Source: DSNY01 sp040752195 (GTDB lineage Bacteria > Pseudomonadota > Gammaproteobacteria > Burkholderiales > Burkholderiaceae_F). Taken from it: 64,000 bases of DNA. The notes beneath the pieces were generated by a model. It did not search any database. It saw only the letters and a program-made list of their open reading frames with translations, and had not been told where the DNA came from. Shown piece after piece: positions 18,405-26,147 of this stretch (position 1 is its first letter; the number at the start of each line of letters is the position of its first letter). Both the position numbers and the translations under genes were made by a program. The DNA is taken from the NCBI GenBank assembly GCA_040752195.1, contig JBFMFC010000009.1, positions 26,202 to 90,201 of the forward strand. The letters are read 5' to 3'.

Positions 18405-19532
18405 GTGCTCAGGGAAGAACATCAACTGCTGCGCGAGTCGCTGCGCGAGTTCGCACAGGCGCGGCTGGCGCCGTTCGCCGCCGAATGGGACCGCAGGCAC
18501 CTGTTCCCGCAGGACGCCCTGCACGAACTGGCGCAGTTGGGCGCGTTCGGCATCGCGGTGCCGCAGGAGTGGGGCGGCGCCGGCATGGACTACACGGCGC
18601 TCGCGATCGCGCTTGAGGAGATCGCCGCCGGCGACGGCGGCGTCTCCACGATCATCAGCGTCAACAACTGCCCGGTGTGCGCGATCCTGATGGGCTACGC
18701 ATCCACCGAGCAGAAGGAGCGGTTCCTGAAACCGCTCGCCTCCGGCCGCGCGCTGGGCGCCTTCTGCCTGACCGAGCCGCACGTCGGCAGCGATGCGGCG
18801 GCGCTGAAGACGAGCGCGGTGCGCGACGGCGACCACTACGTGCTCAACGGCGTCAAGCAGTTCATCACGTCGGGCAAGAACGCCGACTACGCGATGGTCG
18901 TCGCGGTCACCGACCGCGCCGCCGGCAAGCGCGGCATGAGCATGTTCGTCGTCCCGACCGACACGCCCGGCTACGTCGTCGCGCGGCTCGAGGAGAAAAT
19001 GGGGCAGCGCTCGTCGGACACCGCGCAGATCGTCTTCGAGAACTGCCGCGTTCCGGCGGCCAACCTGATCGGCGACGAGGGCGACGGTTACAAGATCGCG
19101 CTGTCGAGCCTCGAAGGCGGACGCATCGGCATCGCCGCGCAGTCGATCGGCATGGCGCGCGCGGCGTTCGAGGCGGCGCTGAAGTACGCCAAGGAGCGCA
19201 CCGCGTTCGGCAAGCCGATCTTCGAGCACCAGGCGGTGAACTTCAGGCTCGCCGACATGGCCACGCAGATCGAAGCCGCGCGCAGCCTCGTGCTGCACGC
19301 GGCCGCGCTGCGCGATGCGGGCCAGCCGTGCCTGAAGGAAGCGGCGATGGCCAAACTCTTCGCCTCCGAAATGGCCGAGCGCGTGTGCTCCGACGCGATC
19401 CAGATCCACGGCGGCTACGGCTATGTCGCCGACTTCCCGGTCGAACGCATCTACCGCGACGTGCGCGTGACCCAGATCTACGAGGGCACCAGCGACATCC
19501 AGCGCATGCTGATCGGGCGGGCGTTGGCTTAG
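18405..19532 (+). CDS. Acyl-CoA dehydrogenase (short/medium-chain type)
   Basis: A 375-aa FAD enzyme. FCLTEPHVGSDAAALK and GVKQFITSG form the flavin site. The catalytic Glu is in the C-terminal QIYEGTSDIQRMLIGR, the position used by short-, medium- and branched-chain dehydrogenases, not the isovaleryl type. Length fits butyryl-CoA or 2-methyl-branched substrates; which cannot be decided. The start is GTG at 18405. The preceding 160 bases hold a small palindrome and no gene. Confidence 0.9.
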   Translation: MLREEHQLLRESLREFAQARLAPFAAEWDRRHLFPQDALHELAQLGAFGIAVPQEWGGAGMDYTALAIALEEIAAGDGGVSTIISVNNCPVCAILMGYASTEQKERFLKPLASGRALGAFCLTEPHVGSDAAALKTSAVRDGDHYVLNGVKQFITSGKNADYAMVVAVTDRAAGKRGMSMFVVPTDTPGYVVARLEEKMGQRSSDTAQIVFENCRVPAANLIGDEGDGYKIALSSLEGGRIGIAAQSIGMARAAFEAALKYAKERTAFGKPIFEHQAVNFRLADMATQIEAARSLVLHAAALRDAGQPCLKEAAMAKLFASEMAERVCSDAIQIHGGYGYVADFPVERIYRDVRVTQIYEGTSDIQRMLIGRALA

Positions 19533-19600
19533 CGAAACGTGATCCCCGTGCGCATAGCCGACAACTCCCCCTGCCCAGCTTCGGGAAAGCGGGGTGGTGC

Positions 19601-20401
19601 GTGAGCCTCAGGGTGATCGTCGCGGGGGCGACGGGGTGGGCGGGGTCGGCGCTGGCGCGCGGGATCGCGCGGTGCGACGACATCAAGCTCGTCGCGGCGG
19701 TTTCGCGCAGCCATGCGGGGTTGAACCTCGGCGACGTGCTGGGCGAGCCGCGGCTCGACGCACCGATCGAGTCGAGCGCGGCCGCCGCGCTCGCCGCCGG
19801 CTGCGACGTCTTCGTCGAGTACACGTTGCCCGACGTCGCCAAGGGCAACGTGCTGGCCGCGCTCGCGGCCGGTGCGCACGTCGTCGTCGGCACGTCGGGC
19901 TTGACCGACGACGACTACGCGCAGATCGATGCCGCCGCGCGCGAGCGCGGGCGCGGCGTGCTCGCGTGCGGCAACTTCGCGATCACCGCGGTGCTGGCGA
20001 TGAAGTTCGCCGAGATCGCCGCGCGCTATGTCGATCACTTCGAAATCATCGACTACGCGCACGCGGGCAAGGTCGACGCGCCGAGCGGCACCGCGCGCGA
20101 ACTGGCGTTCCGGCTCGGCCGCGTGCAGCCGCCCAAGCTCGACGTGCCGCTCGACGCCGTGCGCGGGCCGCGCGAGACGCGCGGCGCCACGCTCGGCGGC
20201 GTGCAGGTCCATTCGGTGCGGGCGCCGGGCTACGTGCTGTCGGTCGAGGCGATCTTCGGCGCACCGGGGCAGCGGCTGCACATCCGGCACGATTCCGGCG
20301 AAAGCGCCGAGCCCTACGTCGATGGCGCGTTGCTCGCGATCCGCGAAGTCGCCAAGCTCGTCGGCGTGCATCGCGGGCTCGACTCGGTGATGACATGGTG
20401 A
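19601..20401 (+). CDS. DapB-like dihydrodipicolinate reductase paralogue
   Basis: A 266-aa protein with the DapB layout: an N-terminal Rossmann domain (VAGATGWAGSAL), VFVEYTLPDV, the hinge GTSGLTDDDY and the C-terminal lysine-site loop KVDAPSGTARELA. In true DapB the loop before this reads about E-A-H-H-R-H-K; here it is D-Y-A-H-A-G-K. The first catalytic His is therefore Ala, while the second His and the Lys are kept. I would call it a DapB-family paralogue with uncertain substrate, not proven lysine biosynthesis. GTG 19601 is the likely start; it lies in a degraded REP-like stretch. The methyltransferase ATG overlaps its end. Confidence 0.75.
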   Translation: MSLRVIVAGATGWAGSALARGIARCDDIKLVAAVSRSHAGLNLGDVLGEPRLDAPIESSAAAALAAGCDVFVEYTLPDVAKGNVLAALAAGAHVVVGTSGLTDDDYAQIDAAARERGRGVLACGNFAITAVLAMKFAEIAARYVDHFEIIDYAHAGKVDAPSGTARELAFRLGRVQPPKLDVPLDAVRGPRETRGATLGGVQVHSVRAPGYVLSVEAIFGAPGQRLHIRHDSGESAEPYVDGALLAIREVAKLVGVHRGLDSVMTW

Positions 20402-21225
20402 TCGCGGGCCCCGCGCCGACCGAACGCTTCACCGACCGCGCCGCGAGTTACGCGCGCGCACGGCCCGGCTACCCCGACGCGATCGCGCCGATGCTCGCGC
20501 GCGAGCTCACCCTGCCCGCCGATGCCGTCGTCGCGGATCTGGGCAGCGGCACCGGGCTGTCGTGCGAACCGTTCCTGCGCGCCGGTTTCGAGGTGATCGG
20601 TGTCGAGCCGAACGACGCGATGCGCGCGGCCGGCGAACGGCGACTGGCCGCGTACCCGCGCTTTCGCAGCGTGGCCGGCACCGCGGAGGCGACCACGCTG
20701 CCGGACGCGAGCGTCGATCTCGTGATCGCCGCGCAGGCCTTCCACTGGTTCGACGTACCGCGCGCCCGCGCCGAGTCGCTGCGGATTCTCAAACGCCCCG
20801 CGCGCGCGGCACTGATCTGGAACGACCGCATCAGTACCGGCTCGCGCTTCGCCGAGGGCTACGAACGACTGCTGCTCGATTTCGGCATCGACTACGCCAA
20901 GATCAGGCACCGCCACGCGCACGAGGAGTCGGTGACCGAATTCTTCGGCGGCCCGGTGTGGCGCGAGCAGCGCTTCGCGAACCCGACCGAACTCGACTGG
21001 GACACGCTGGTCGAGCGGCTGAATTCCGCGTCGTACGTGCCGAAGCCCGATGCGCCGACGTACGCGCCGATGCTCGCGCGGCTGCGCGAGTTGTTCGACG
21101 CGGGGCAACGCGACGGTCGGATCGTGATGGCGTACGATACGCGGGTGTTTTTCGGTGCTGTCATCGCGTGCATCGCAGACTGGCAGCCGGCGACCGGCCT
21201 GCCGCCGACCGTCAAGTCGGTTTAG
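20395..21225 (+). CDS. SAM-dependent methyltransferase at the island edge
   Basis: A 276-aa class I methyltransferase. Motif I is VVADLGSGTGLS, followed by VIGVEPNDAMR (acidic end of strand 2) and AAQAFHWFD, which is typical of the UbiE/COQ5-related group often annotated as methyltransferase type 11. The target is unknown. The ATG overlaps the DapB-like stop by 7 bases. The family usually ends soon after an element like VMAYDTRVFFG; here about 22 further residues follow and base composition turns A/T-richer, so the 3' end may have been replaced at the insertion of the neighbouring island. Confidence 0.82.
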   Translation: MVIAGPAPTERFTDRAASYARARPGYPDAIAPMLARELTLPADAVVADLGSGTGLSCEPFLRAGFEVIGVEPNDAMRAAGERRLAAYPRFRSVAGTAEATTLPDASVDLVIAAQAFHWFDVPRARAESLRILKRPARAALIWNDRISTGSRFAEGYERLLLDFGIDYAKIRHRHAHEESVTEFFGGPVWREQRFANPTELDWDTLVERLNSASYVPKPDAPTYAPMLARLRELFDAGQRDGRIVMAYDTRVFFGAVIACIADWQPATGLPPTVKSV

Positions 21226-21577
21226 TAGAGTGTCGTTAGCCCGTCACGCTTGGCGTTGATGGGTTCGATTACCGTGCAGACAGGGTTACCGATCAGCACT
21301 GGGTGGGCGGCAGCTCCAACTCGGCAGCACGTCGCACTATCCAAGTGATTTACGGCGAGGTAGGTGGCGCCGTGATGCTCGGATGTCTCCGAATTCCGCA
21401 TTTACATTGCGATCATGCTTGTAACCCGCGGTCAGCGGTCGTTCGCCGGCTTCGACGTGCAATCTCAGTCTCGCCGGTTGCGCGAACAGCGGAGCATCCC
21501 CGTCAAGGCGACTCCTGGGCTGCGGTTGCCACCGCGCTGGTGGGCACAACAACCCGCTCAGCACAAGGAACGGAGGA
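21226..21577. other. Left border of the accessory island, no gene seen
   Basis: About 350 bases with visibly more A/T than the genes to the left. A short stretch near 21257-21277 (GGGTTCGATTACC) recalls a tRNA T-arm, but no tRNA can be folded around it. GGAGGA at 21572-21577 is a good ribosome binding site for the next gene. No repeat matching the right border was found by eye. Confidence 0.4.
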
Positions 21578-21595
21578 TTGGTCTTGCACGTGCCC

Positions 21596-22276
21596 ATGCC
21601 GGCAAAACTAGGCGTCGCGCCCGCTGAATTGATCGCTCGCTACCCCCGCCTGTACCACATGGCCGAACGGGACAGCCTTCCCTCGATTCTCAAACACGGC
21701 TTGCTGTCCACCTCGAGCCTGCTGGATCTCTATGCCGTCAATGGCACGCGACGAACGGCGATCGAGTCTGATGTCCGCAGCCAAAGCATCGCAATCGAAC
21801 ATGCCAAGTTCGGCAGGGCCGTCGTTCGTGACCAATGTCCAATGAGCGTTGCATCGCTCAGGCGTTGTCTTCGGGACGGCCTTACGCCCCGAGACTGGAT
21901 ACAGCTCCTCAACGCCCGCGTGTTCTTCTGGGTTAGCGAGAAGCGGCTTCATGGTCTACTTAACGCTGGCAACTATCGGCATCAGGAACATGATGTGCTG
22001 ATCTTGGACACTGCGAGCGTCGTAAGAGACTACGCCAACGACATCGATCTTTGCCCGATCAACAGCGGCGCCTCAATTCCCTGGGTCCAACCACGCGGCA
22101 AGGACACATTTCGCCCGATCGCCGACTACCCGTGGAGCTACTGGCTCAAGAAGCGTGGGCGCAACGGTGACACGGTGGTAGAGCTAACTGTCAAGCGCGG
22201 TGTGACCGACGTGACGCGCCATCTCGTAGAGGCTTGGCGCATGAGAGGCGAGAAGCGACTCCGCCGACTCGCCTAG
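21596..22276 (+). CDS. DUF7002-like protein, ADP-ribosyltransferase-fold candidate
   Basis: About 226 aa. The opening block RLYHMAERDSLPSILKHGLL has the pattern of DarT/ART-fold proteins (Tyr-His in the first strand, then a helix ending in GLL). VFFWVSEKRLHGLL and HDVLILDTASVV are further conserved-looking elements, and the match is, from memory, to DUF7002. Starts: GGAGGA at 21572-21577 suggests a TTG at 21584 or GTG at 21590; ATG 21596 is a little far from it. The gene ends 7 bases before the stop of the convergent kinase-synthetase gene. ADP-ribosyltransferase activity is inference from fold likeness and from the macrodomain gene alongside. Confidence 0.65.
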   Translation: MPAKLGVAPAELIARYPRLYHMAERDSLPSILKHGLLSTSSLLDLYAVNGTRRTAIESDVRSQSIAIEHAKFGRAVVRDQCPMSVASLRRCLRDGLTPRDWIQLLNARVFFWVSEKRLHGLLNAGNYRHQEHDVLILDTASVVRDYANDIDLCPINSGASIPWVQPRGKDTFRPIADYPWSYWLKKRGRNGDTVVELTVKRGVTDVTRHLVEAWRMRGEKRLRRLA

Positions 22277-22283
22277 CGATAGG

Positions 22284-23909
22284 TCACCAATTCCGGCGAT
22301 CGATCACGCTTCGCCAGTGGAAGCGTGTGTTTATGAGGCTTACCGGAACTTGCGCAACGCGCTCAACGTCCTCGATGAATCGCTTCGAATCAGGATGAAG
22401 CTGCTCGTACCGCCGAGCCCCTGCGTTTTTGCCCCACAGCAAGTCGACGAACGTGAGCGCTATGTCAGTTGGTGCGTTCAAAAGAACGGCGCGACGCAGT
22501 TGATCCCAATCGAACTCAGCGACTCGCCGGGGGCGCCCCGTTCTAGAACCGACCTCTTGTCTCTTTAGAGGCTCGGGGTCGATTTTCGCTCGGGCAGCAA
22601 CGATGTCCCATGAAACGTCCTGCGACATATACCCGGACGAACCCTCTGTGTTGCCCACACGAATCGGATATGTGCGGCACACCATGACGACCCGGCGAAT
22701 CCGCCGCGCGGGGATGCCGGCTTCCGCCATGCACCCCCCCACGGTCGTATCTCGCGAAGTGACGTGCGGATAGAAGCCGTGATACAGACTCAGCGAAGTT
22801 CCTTGTGTTCCTTCAAGCAGGATTCGTTGACCGGAGGCGTAGGCTTCCTCCAGCAGATCGATTGTGGGACGAACGAATGGCTTGAGCTCCGGCACATCTC
22901 TGGCGAGTCGAACGCCCCTCTTGCCGTCGCGGCCCAAGATTCGGCGTGCGGCTGACGCGCCCACCCCCTGCCCCGTCGAGGCGATCGCGGTAACAACGCC
23001 CGAGGGCTCGTTCTCATCGGCTATGTCCCGTTGCTCAATGATCATGGCCTGCGGGTCAATGCTCAACCGCTCGGCCGTAACAAAGCAATCCTGAATCTCC
23101 CTCATCAAGACCGACACGTTGATTTGCGCCCCAGGTCCCAGAATCAGCTTCGCTTCGGTATTGTGAAGGGTGCCGGATGGCAAGTGAACGAACGTGTGCG
23201 GCTTGTCTAACAGCACCTTGTGACCAGCGTTTGGGCCGCCCACTCGAACTAGGTATCCGTATTCCTTGGCCAGGTAGGAGGCGATATGGCCCTTGCCCTC
23301 GCTTCCGTACTGCCCCCCGACCAGAACATCAACGCAAGGTTCGACGATCCGTGGGCGAAGGCCGAGAGCGGCCGTCGCCTGCACGAGTACATCAATCTCT
23401 TGACAACGCTGGCTATCAATCGAGATGTCCGCATAGTCGCGCAGTGCCATCACGCGTCGTTCTGTCAAGTTTCTTGACACCTCGGCATACGTTTGCGGAT
23501 CGCCCGGTCGGCGCCTCGCTCTGAACCGCCGCTCAAGCTCGTCGGGGGGCGCCCAGACGTGTATGTGAACGACGCGATACTTGCTCGAAAACGCCTTCCT
23601 CACTTCGTCGATCTGCTCTTTGATGCGAACAGAGTCAATGACGATTAGGGGTGCCCTTTCGAATGTCTCATCGGCGAGGATGCGTTGGCCGAGTTCCGTG
23701 GCAATCCACTTGCCATTGGTTTCCCGATCCAGTCGATCTCCCGCGCGTTGCATTGGCGCGCGTTCAACGCGAGTTCGCGGAAACCGTTTAAGGATGACGT
23801 CCTTTGTCTTAAGTAGCGCACTCTGCACCCGCTGCGTCAATCGCCTGGCCAGCTCGGACTTCCCCGAGGCGATCGGGCCAGAGATCAAGACGATTCGCTT
23901 CTCCGACAT
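22284..23909 (-). CDS. P-loop kinase fused to a PurA/PurZ-like adenylosuccinate synthetase
   Basis: A 541-aa two-domain protein. Residues 1-190: nucleotide-kinase-like P-loop domain (VLISGPIASGKSELARRL; IVIDSVR; VVHIHVWAPPDELERRFRAR). Residues 193-541: adenylosuccinate synthetase fold with GGQYGSEGKG (198-207), GGPNAGHK (224-231), STGQGVG, LLEGTQGTSLS, YPHVTSRDTTVGG and SRTGRPRR. The PurA catalytic Asp (GDEGKG) is Ser here, a change associated with phage 2-aminoadenylosuccinate synthetase PurZ; the catalytic His (NAGH) is kept. At about 350 residues the synthetase part is archaeal/PurZ-sized, not the 430 of bacterial PurA. Its ATG follows the ImmA-macro stop directly. Base composition is unlike the flanks. 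Confidence 0.85.
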   Translation of the reverse strand: MSEKRIVLISGPIASGKSELARRLTQRVQSALLKTKDVILKRFPRTRVERAPMQRAGDRLDRETNGKWIATELGQRILADETFERAPLIVIDSVRIKEQIDEVRKAFSSKYRVVHIHVWAPPDELERRFRARRRPGDPQTYAEVSRNLTERRVMALRDYADISIDSQRCQEIDVLVQATAALGLRPRIVEPCVDVLVGGQYGSEGKGHIASYLAKEYGYLVRVGGPNAGHKVLLDKPHTFVHLPSGTLHNTEAKLILGPGAQINVSVLMREIQDCFVTAERLSIDPQAMIIEQRDIADENEPSGVVTAIASTGQGVGASAARRILGRDGKRGVRLARDVPELKPFVRPTIDLLEEAYASGQRILLEGTQGTSLSLYHGFYPHVTSRDTTVGGCMAEAGIPARRIRRVVMVCRTYPIRVGNTEGSSGYMSQDVSWDIVAARAKIDPEPLKRQEVGSRTGRPRRVAEFDWDQLRRAVLLNAPTDIALTFVDLLWGKNAGARRYEQLHPDSKRFIEDVERVAQVPVSLINTRFHWRSVIDRRNW

Positions 23910-25241
23910 CTATCGCCTTGAGGTGGGGAGGTCATAGACGAAAACCCTTACCCCCTTCCAGCCGATCTCTTCTTCGATGAGATCGCGGATGATGGGCCAC
24001 GAACCTCCGGCTTGGCCGGTGCCAATTCGCGGCAGATGCACGGAGGCCCCTTTTTTCTTCGCGAACTCACCAACCTCGCGCAGGCATTCCCGAAGGGCTT
24101 TGTACCGGATGCGAGGCACGTTCGAGGGGCCGAAACCGGCTTGGGCCACCATCGACATCAAGTAGAGGGCGGGTTCGACCTCAGTGCGATGCGTGCGACC
24201 CAAAGCCAAGTTCTCGCGACTGGCCGCCCAGGCGTGAAAGTCGGCTTGCGCCTGCGGCCACTTCTTCTTTACGGCACCAGCGAAACCCAGCGGTGTCCAA
24301 GTCGGCGTGCGATTGTTTACGATCTGTGCCACGACACGTGCGCCGGAGCCACGAGGTGCTGTGGCATCGCCGATGACGTACTCGATGAACGGTGCGGCAC
24401 GTGGCAGCTCCCGGATAGGCAAAGCGAAGCCAGCGACTCGTGGGAAAGCCTGCCCGCCGTAGGCAGGCAGCCCAATACATTCCACCCGCACCTCTTCCTT
24501 CAATGGCGGCCAGTTCTCCTCGCCTTTCGAGGTGAATGCGATAGCCGTACACTGTTCAATTGTTGGACTCACGCGAAGCTTGGGCGCACGGCGGTCGACC
24601 TTGAGCGCACGGGAGGTCGCCAAGTAGTCAAGTCTTATCTTTGCCGGTGTCTCGCCGGCCTCCGACAAACGCGATGCGCTAAACACAGCGAGGGCGAAGT
24701 CCACGAGCCGGGCGAGACGCAGCAGTAACGCTTCTGTCGATACCCTGAGCTCGCGACGGCGCTCGCGGATCCAGTCCATGGTTAACTGGTCGGGCGAAGG
24801 CAAGTCGAAACTCTCCGAAGGCATGAGAACTTCTGCGGCCCCGAGGTTACAGAGCAACTCAAGTTGCCACGCATCCGGGCGAACTTCGTGACCCAGCCGA
24901 TATCGCGGTGCTTCATTGAAGTCAGGAAAGAGCGTGTGGACGATCTCGTGAGCGATTGAGAAATTGATCCGCGTACGAGGTTGGGCTGGATTGAACACGA
25001 TGCTCGGTGGATGACCCTCGGCCTGCGTCACCATCGCATCGCGAACCTCGTCTGACACGGATACTTCATACCCCAACACTCGGGCAAGCGCGAATGAGTC
25101 AAACGGCGGTCCAACCCATCCGTTGTCAAGCGCGCGCAGCGCTAGGTCACGCGCTGCGTGTTCGATCGCCTGCAATGGATCGCGGTCGCACGCAAAGGCG
25201 AGTACGGACGGATGCGTCCAGGCGATATCAGTGGAGATCAT
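23910..25241 (-). CDS. ImmA/IrrE metallopeptidase fused to a macrodomain
   Basis: A 443-aa fusion. The N-terminal part (about 20-190) is ImmA/IrrE-like: INFSIAHEIVHTLFPDF holds the zinc motif HEIVH (98-102), with the likely third ligand Glu128 and CNLGAAEVLMP after it. Residues about 287-437 form a macrodomain: EYVIGDAT, VAQIVNN, LGFAGAVKKKWPQA and SVHLPRIGTGQAGGSW, close to TARG1/ALC1-type ADP-ribose binders. ImmA-type peptidases cleave repressors or antitoxins; macrodomains bind or remove ADP-ribose. It is the first gene of a two-gene operon with the kinase-synthetase fusion (zero spacing) and converges on the ART-like gene. A defence or toxin-antitoxin role is inferred. Confidence 0.85.
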   Translation of the reverse strand: MISTDIAWTHPSVLAFACDRDPLQAIEHAARDLALRALDNGWVGPPFDSFALARVLGYEVSVSDEVRDAMVTQAEGHPPSIVFNPAQPRTRINFSIAHEIVHTLFPDFNEAPRYRLGHEVRPDAWQLELLCNLGAAEVLMPSESFDLPSPDQLTMDWIRERRRELRVSTEALLLRLARLVDFALAVFSASRLSEAGETPAKIRLDYLATSRALKVDRRAPKLRVSPTIEQCTAIAFTSKGEENWPPLKEEVRVECIGLPAYGGQAFPRVAGFALPIRELPRAAPFIEYVIGDATAPRGSGARVVAQIVNNRTPTWTPLGFAGAVKKKWPQAQADFHAWAASRENLALGRTHRTEVEPALYLMSMVAQAGFGPSNVPRIRYKALRECLREVGEFAKKKGASVHLPRIGTGQAGGSWPIIRDLIEEEIGWKGVRVFVYDLPTSRR

Positions 25242-25445
25242 GAGCTGGGCAAGACTATCAGTAAATCACCATTGATGACCTAGCGGATCGCAGTTCTTGG
25301 ACCGTTGTACCCTGACAGCGAGCTGCCGAGCACAAAGGATCCGACCGCAAGCAATTACCACCACCGTCGTCGTCGACCGTGGATATGACGCCACGCAACT
25401 CGGACTTCGCAACCCGTCTGAAGGGGCCCCACGGCTCGCCCGTGC
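25242..25445. other. Right border of the accessory island, no gene seen
   Basis: About 200 bases between the ImmA-macro start and the DUF2207 remnant. The first part is A/T-richer and must hold the promoter of the minus-strand operon (for example TAAATCACC at 25261). No coding potential is apparent. Confidence 0.35.
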
Positions 25446-25655
25446 CACCCGCTCCGGCCACCGACGCCACCACCACCCCCGCTCGACCCGCCGCCGCCCG
25501 ATCGTGAGTCCGCCCCCTGGCGGCGAAGCGGCTGCGCTGGCGGTCGCACCGAGTTCGCCGAGGCTGCTGCTGAGCGAGCCGATGTCGGCGAGGGAATCGC
25601 CGCTACTTTCGGTGTAGTCGTACGCGCCACCGCGACGGCGTCGGCGCACGCGCTG
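25446..25655 (-). pseudogene. Duplicated 3'-end fragment of a DUF2207 gene
   Basis: The minus strand encodes SGDSLADIGSLSSSLGELGA followed by TASAAASPPGG, nearly the same as the C-terminus of the intact DUF2207 protein at 26534-28228. DNA similarity extends through the glycine-rich tail region and a little upstream. There is no complete gene, so this is a remnant or a partial duplication. The toxin-antitoxin pair at 25853-26444 lies between the two copies. Confidence 0.75.
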
Positions 25656-25674
25656 TAGCACCCTCGTGCTACAG
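25653..25674. repeat. Perfect inverted repeat upstream of the TA genes
   Basis: CTGTAGCAC-CCTC-GTGCTACAG, a 9-bp stem with a 4-base loop, at the edge of the DUF2207 remnant. It could be a terminator-like hairpin, an operator or a recombination scar. It lies 180 bases before the antitoxin ATG. Confidence 0.4.
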
Positions 25675-25723
25675 TGCGCCGCAGCACCCGCACTGAACTG
25701 TGCCACGCCGCGCGATACGTTTT

Positions 25724-25788
25724 TCCCTCACCGCAACCCTTGGGCCTTTCCTCCGTCTCTCTTCGGGAGAAGCACCCAAGGTGAGGGA
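25724..25788. repeat. REP-like inverted repeat before the antitoxin gene
   Basis: Outer arms TCCCTCACC and GGTGAGGGA enclose CCCTTGGG/CCCAAGG and an inner CTCTC-TTCG-GGAGA. It is of the same general style as the repeat upstream of aceK. It lies in the leader of the antitoxin gene and may affect its mRNA. Confidence 0.45.
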
Positions 25789-25852
25789 CTGCGGCGTCGA
25801 ATTCGGCGGCGAGTCATGCAGTCCGGTAAGTCTCGATCAATGGAGGTTCGCC

Positions 25853-26137
25853 ATGTCGACAACCACGATTCGCCTTCCCGACGACCTCAAGGCCCGCGTT
25901 GCCGCGGCCGCCAAGCGCGCGGGCACGACCGCGCATGGCTTCATCCTGCAAGCGATCGCCGAAAAGACGGACGAGGAAGAGCGGCGCAACGAATTCCATG
26001 AGGTCGCCGAGAAGCGCTACGCCACCATCGTCGCCACGGGCAAGACGGTTCCGTGGAGCGAGATGCGCGCCTATCTTGCGGGTCGCGTCGCCGGCAAGAA
26101 GGCACGCCGGCCAACCGCGAAAAAGCTGGGGCGGTAG
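25853..26137 (+). CDS. Ribbon-helix-helix antitoxin (ParD/CopG-like)
   Basis: A 94-aa protein beginning STTTIRLPDDLKARVAAAAK, the classic RHH strand and first helix, followed by AGTTAHGFILQAIAE as the second helix. The rest is basic and probably binds the toxin. GGAGG lies 6 bases before the ATG. It is 10 bases upstream of a ParE-type toxin gene. Such antitoxins repress their own operon. It is well matched in GC content to the chromosome, unlike the island to its left. Confidence 0.88.
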   Translation: MSTTTIRLPDDLKARVAAAAKRAGTTAHGFILQAIAEKTDEEERRNEFHEVAEKRYATIVATGKTVPWSEMRAYLAGRVAGKKARRPTAKKLGR

Positions 26138-26147
26138 GTTCGGTTGA

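Noticed and set aside
21257..21277. tRNA-like T-arm (GGGTTCGATTACC) at the island border
   Set aside because: No acceptor stem, D-arm or anticodon arm can be found at the right distances; too weak to call a tRNA or attachment site.
25266..25706. Minus-strand 146-aa frame over the DUF2207 remnant
   Set aside because: Only the short duplicated segment resembles a protein; the start region and the tail do not, so I call it a remnant and not a gene.
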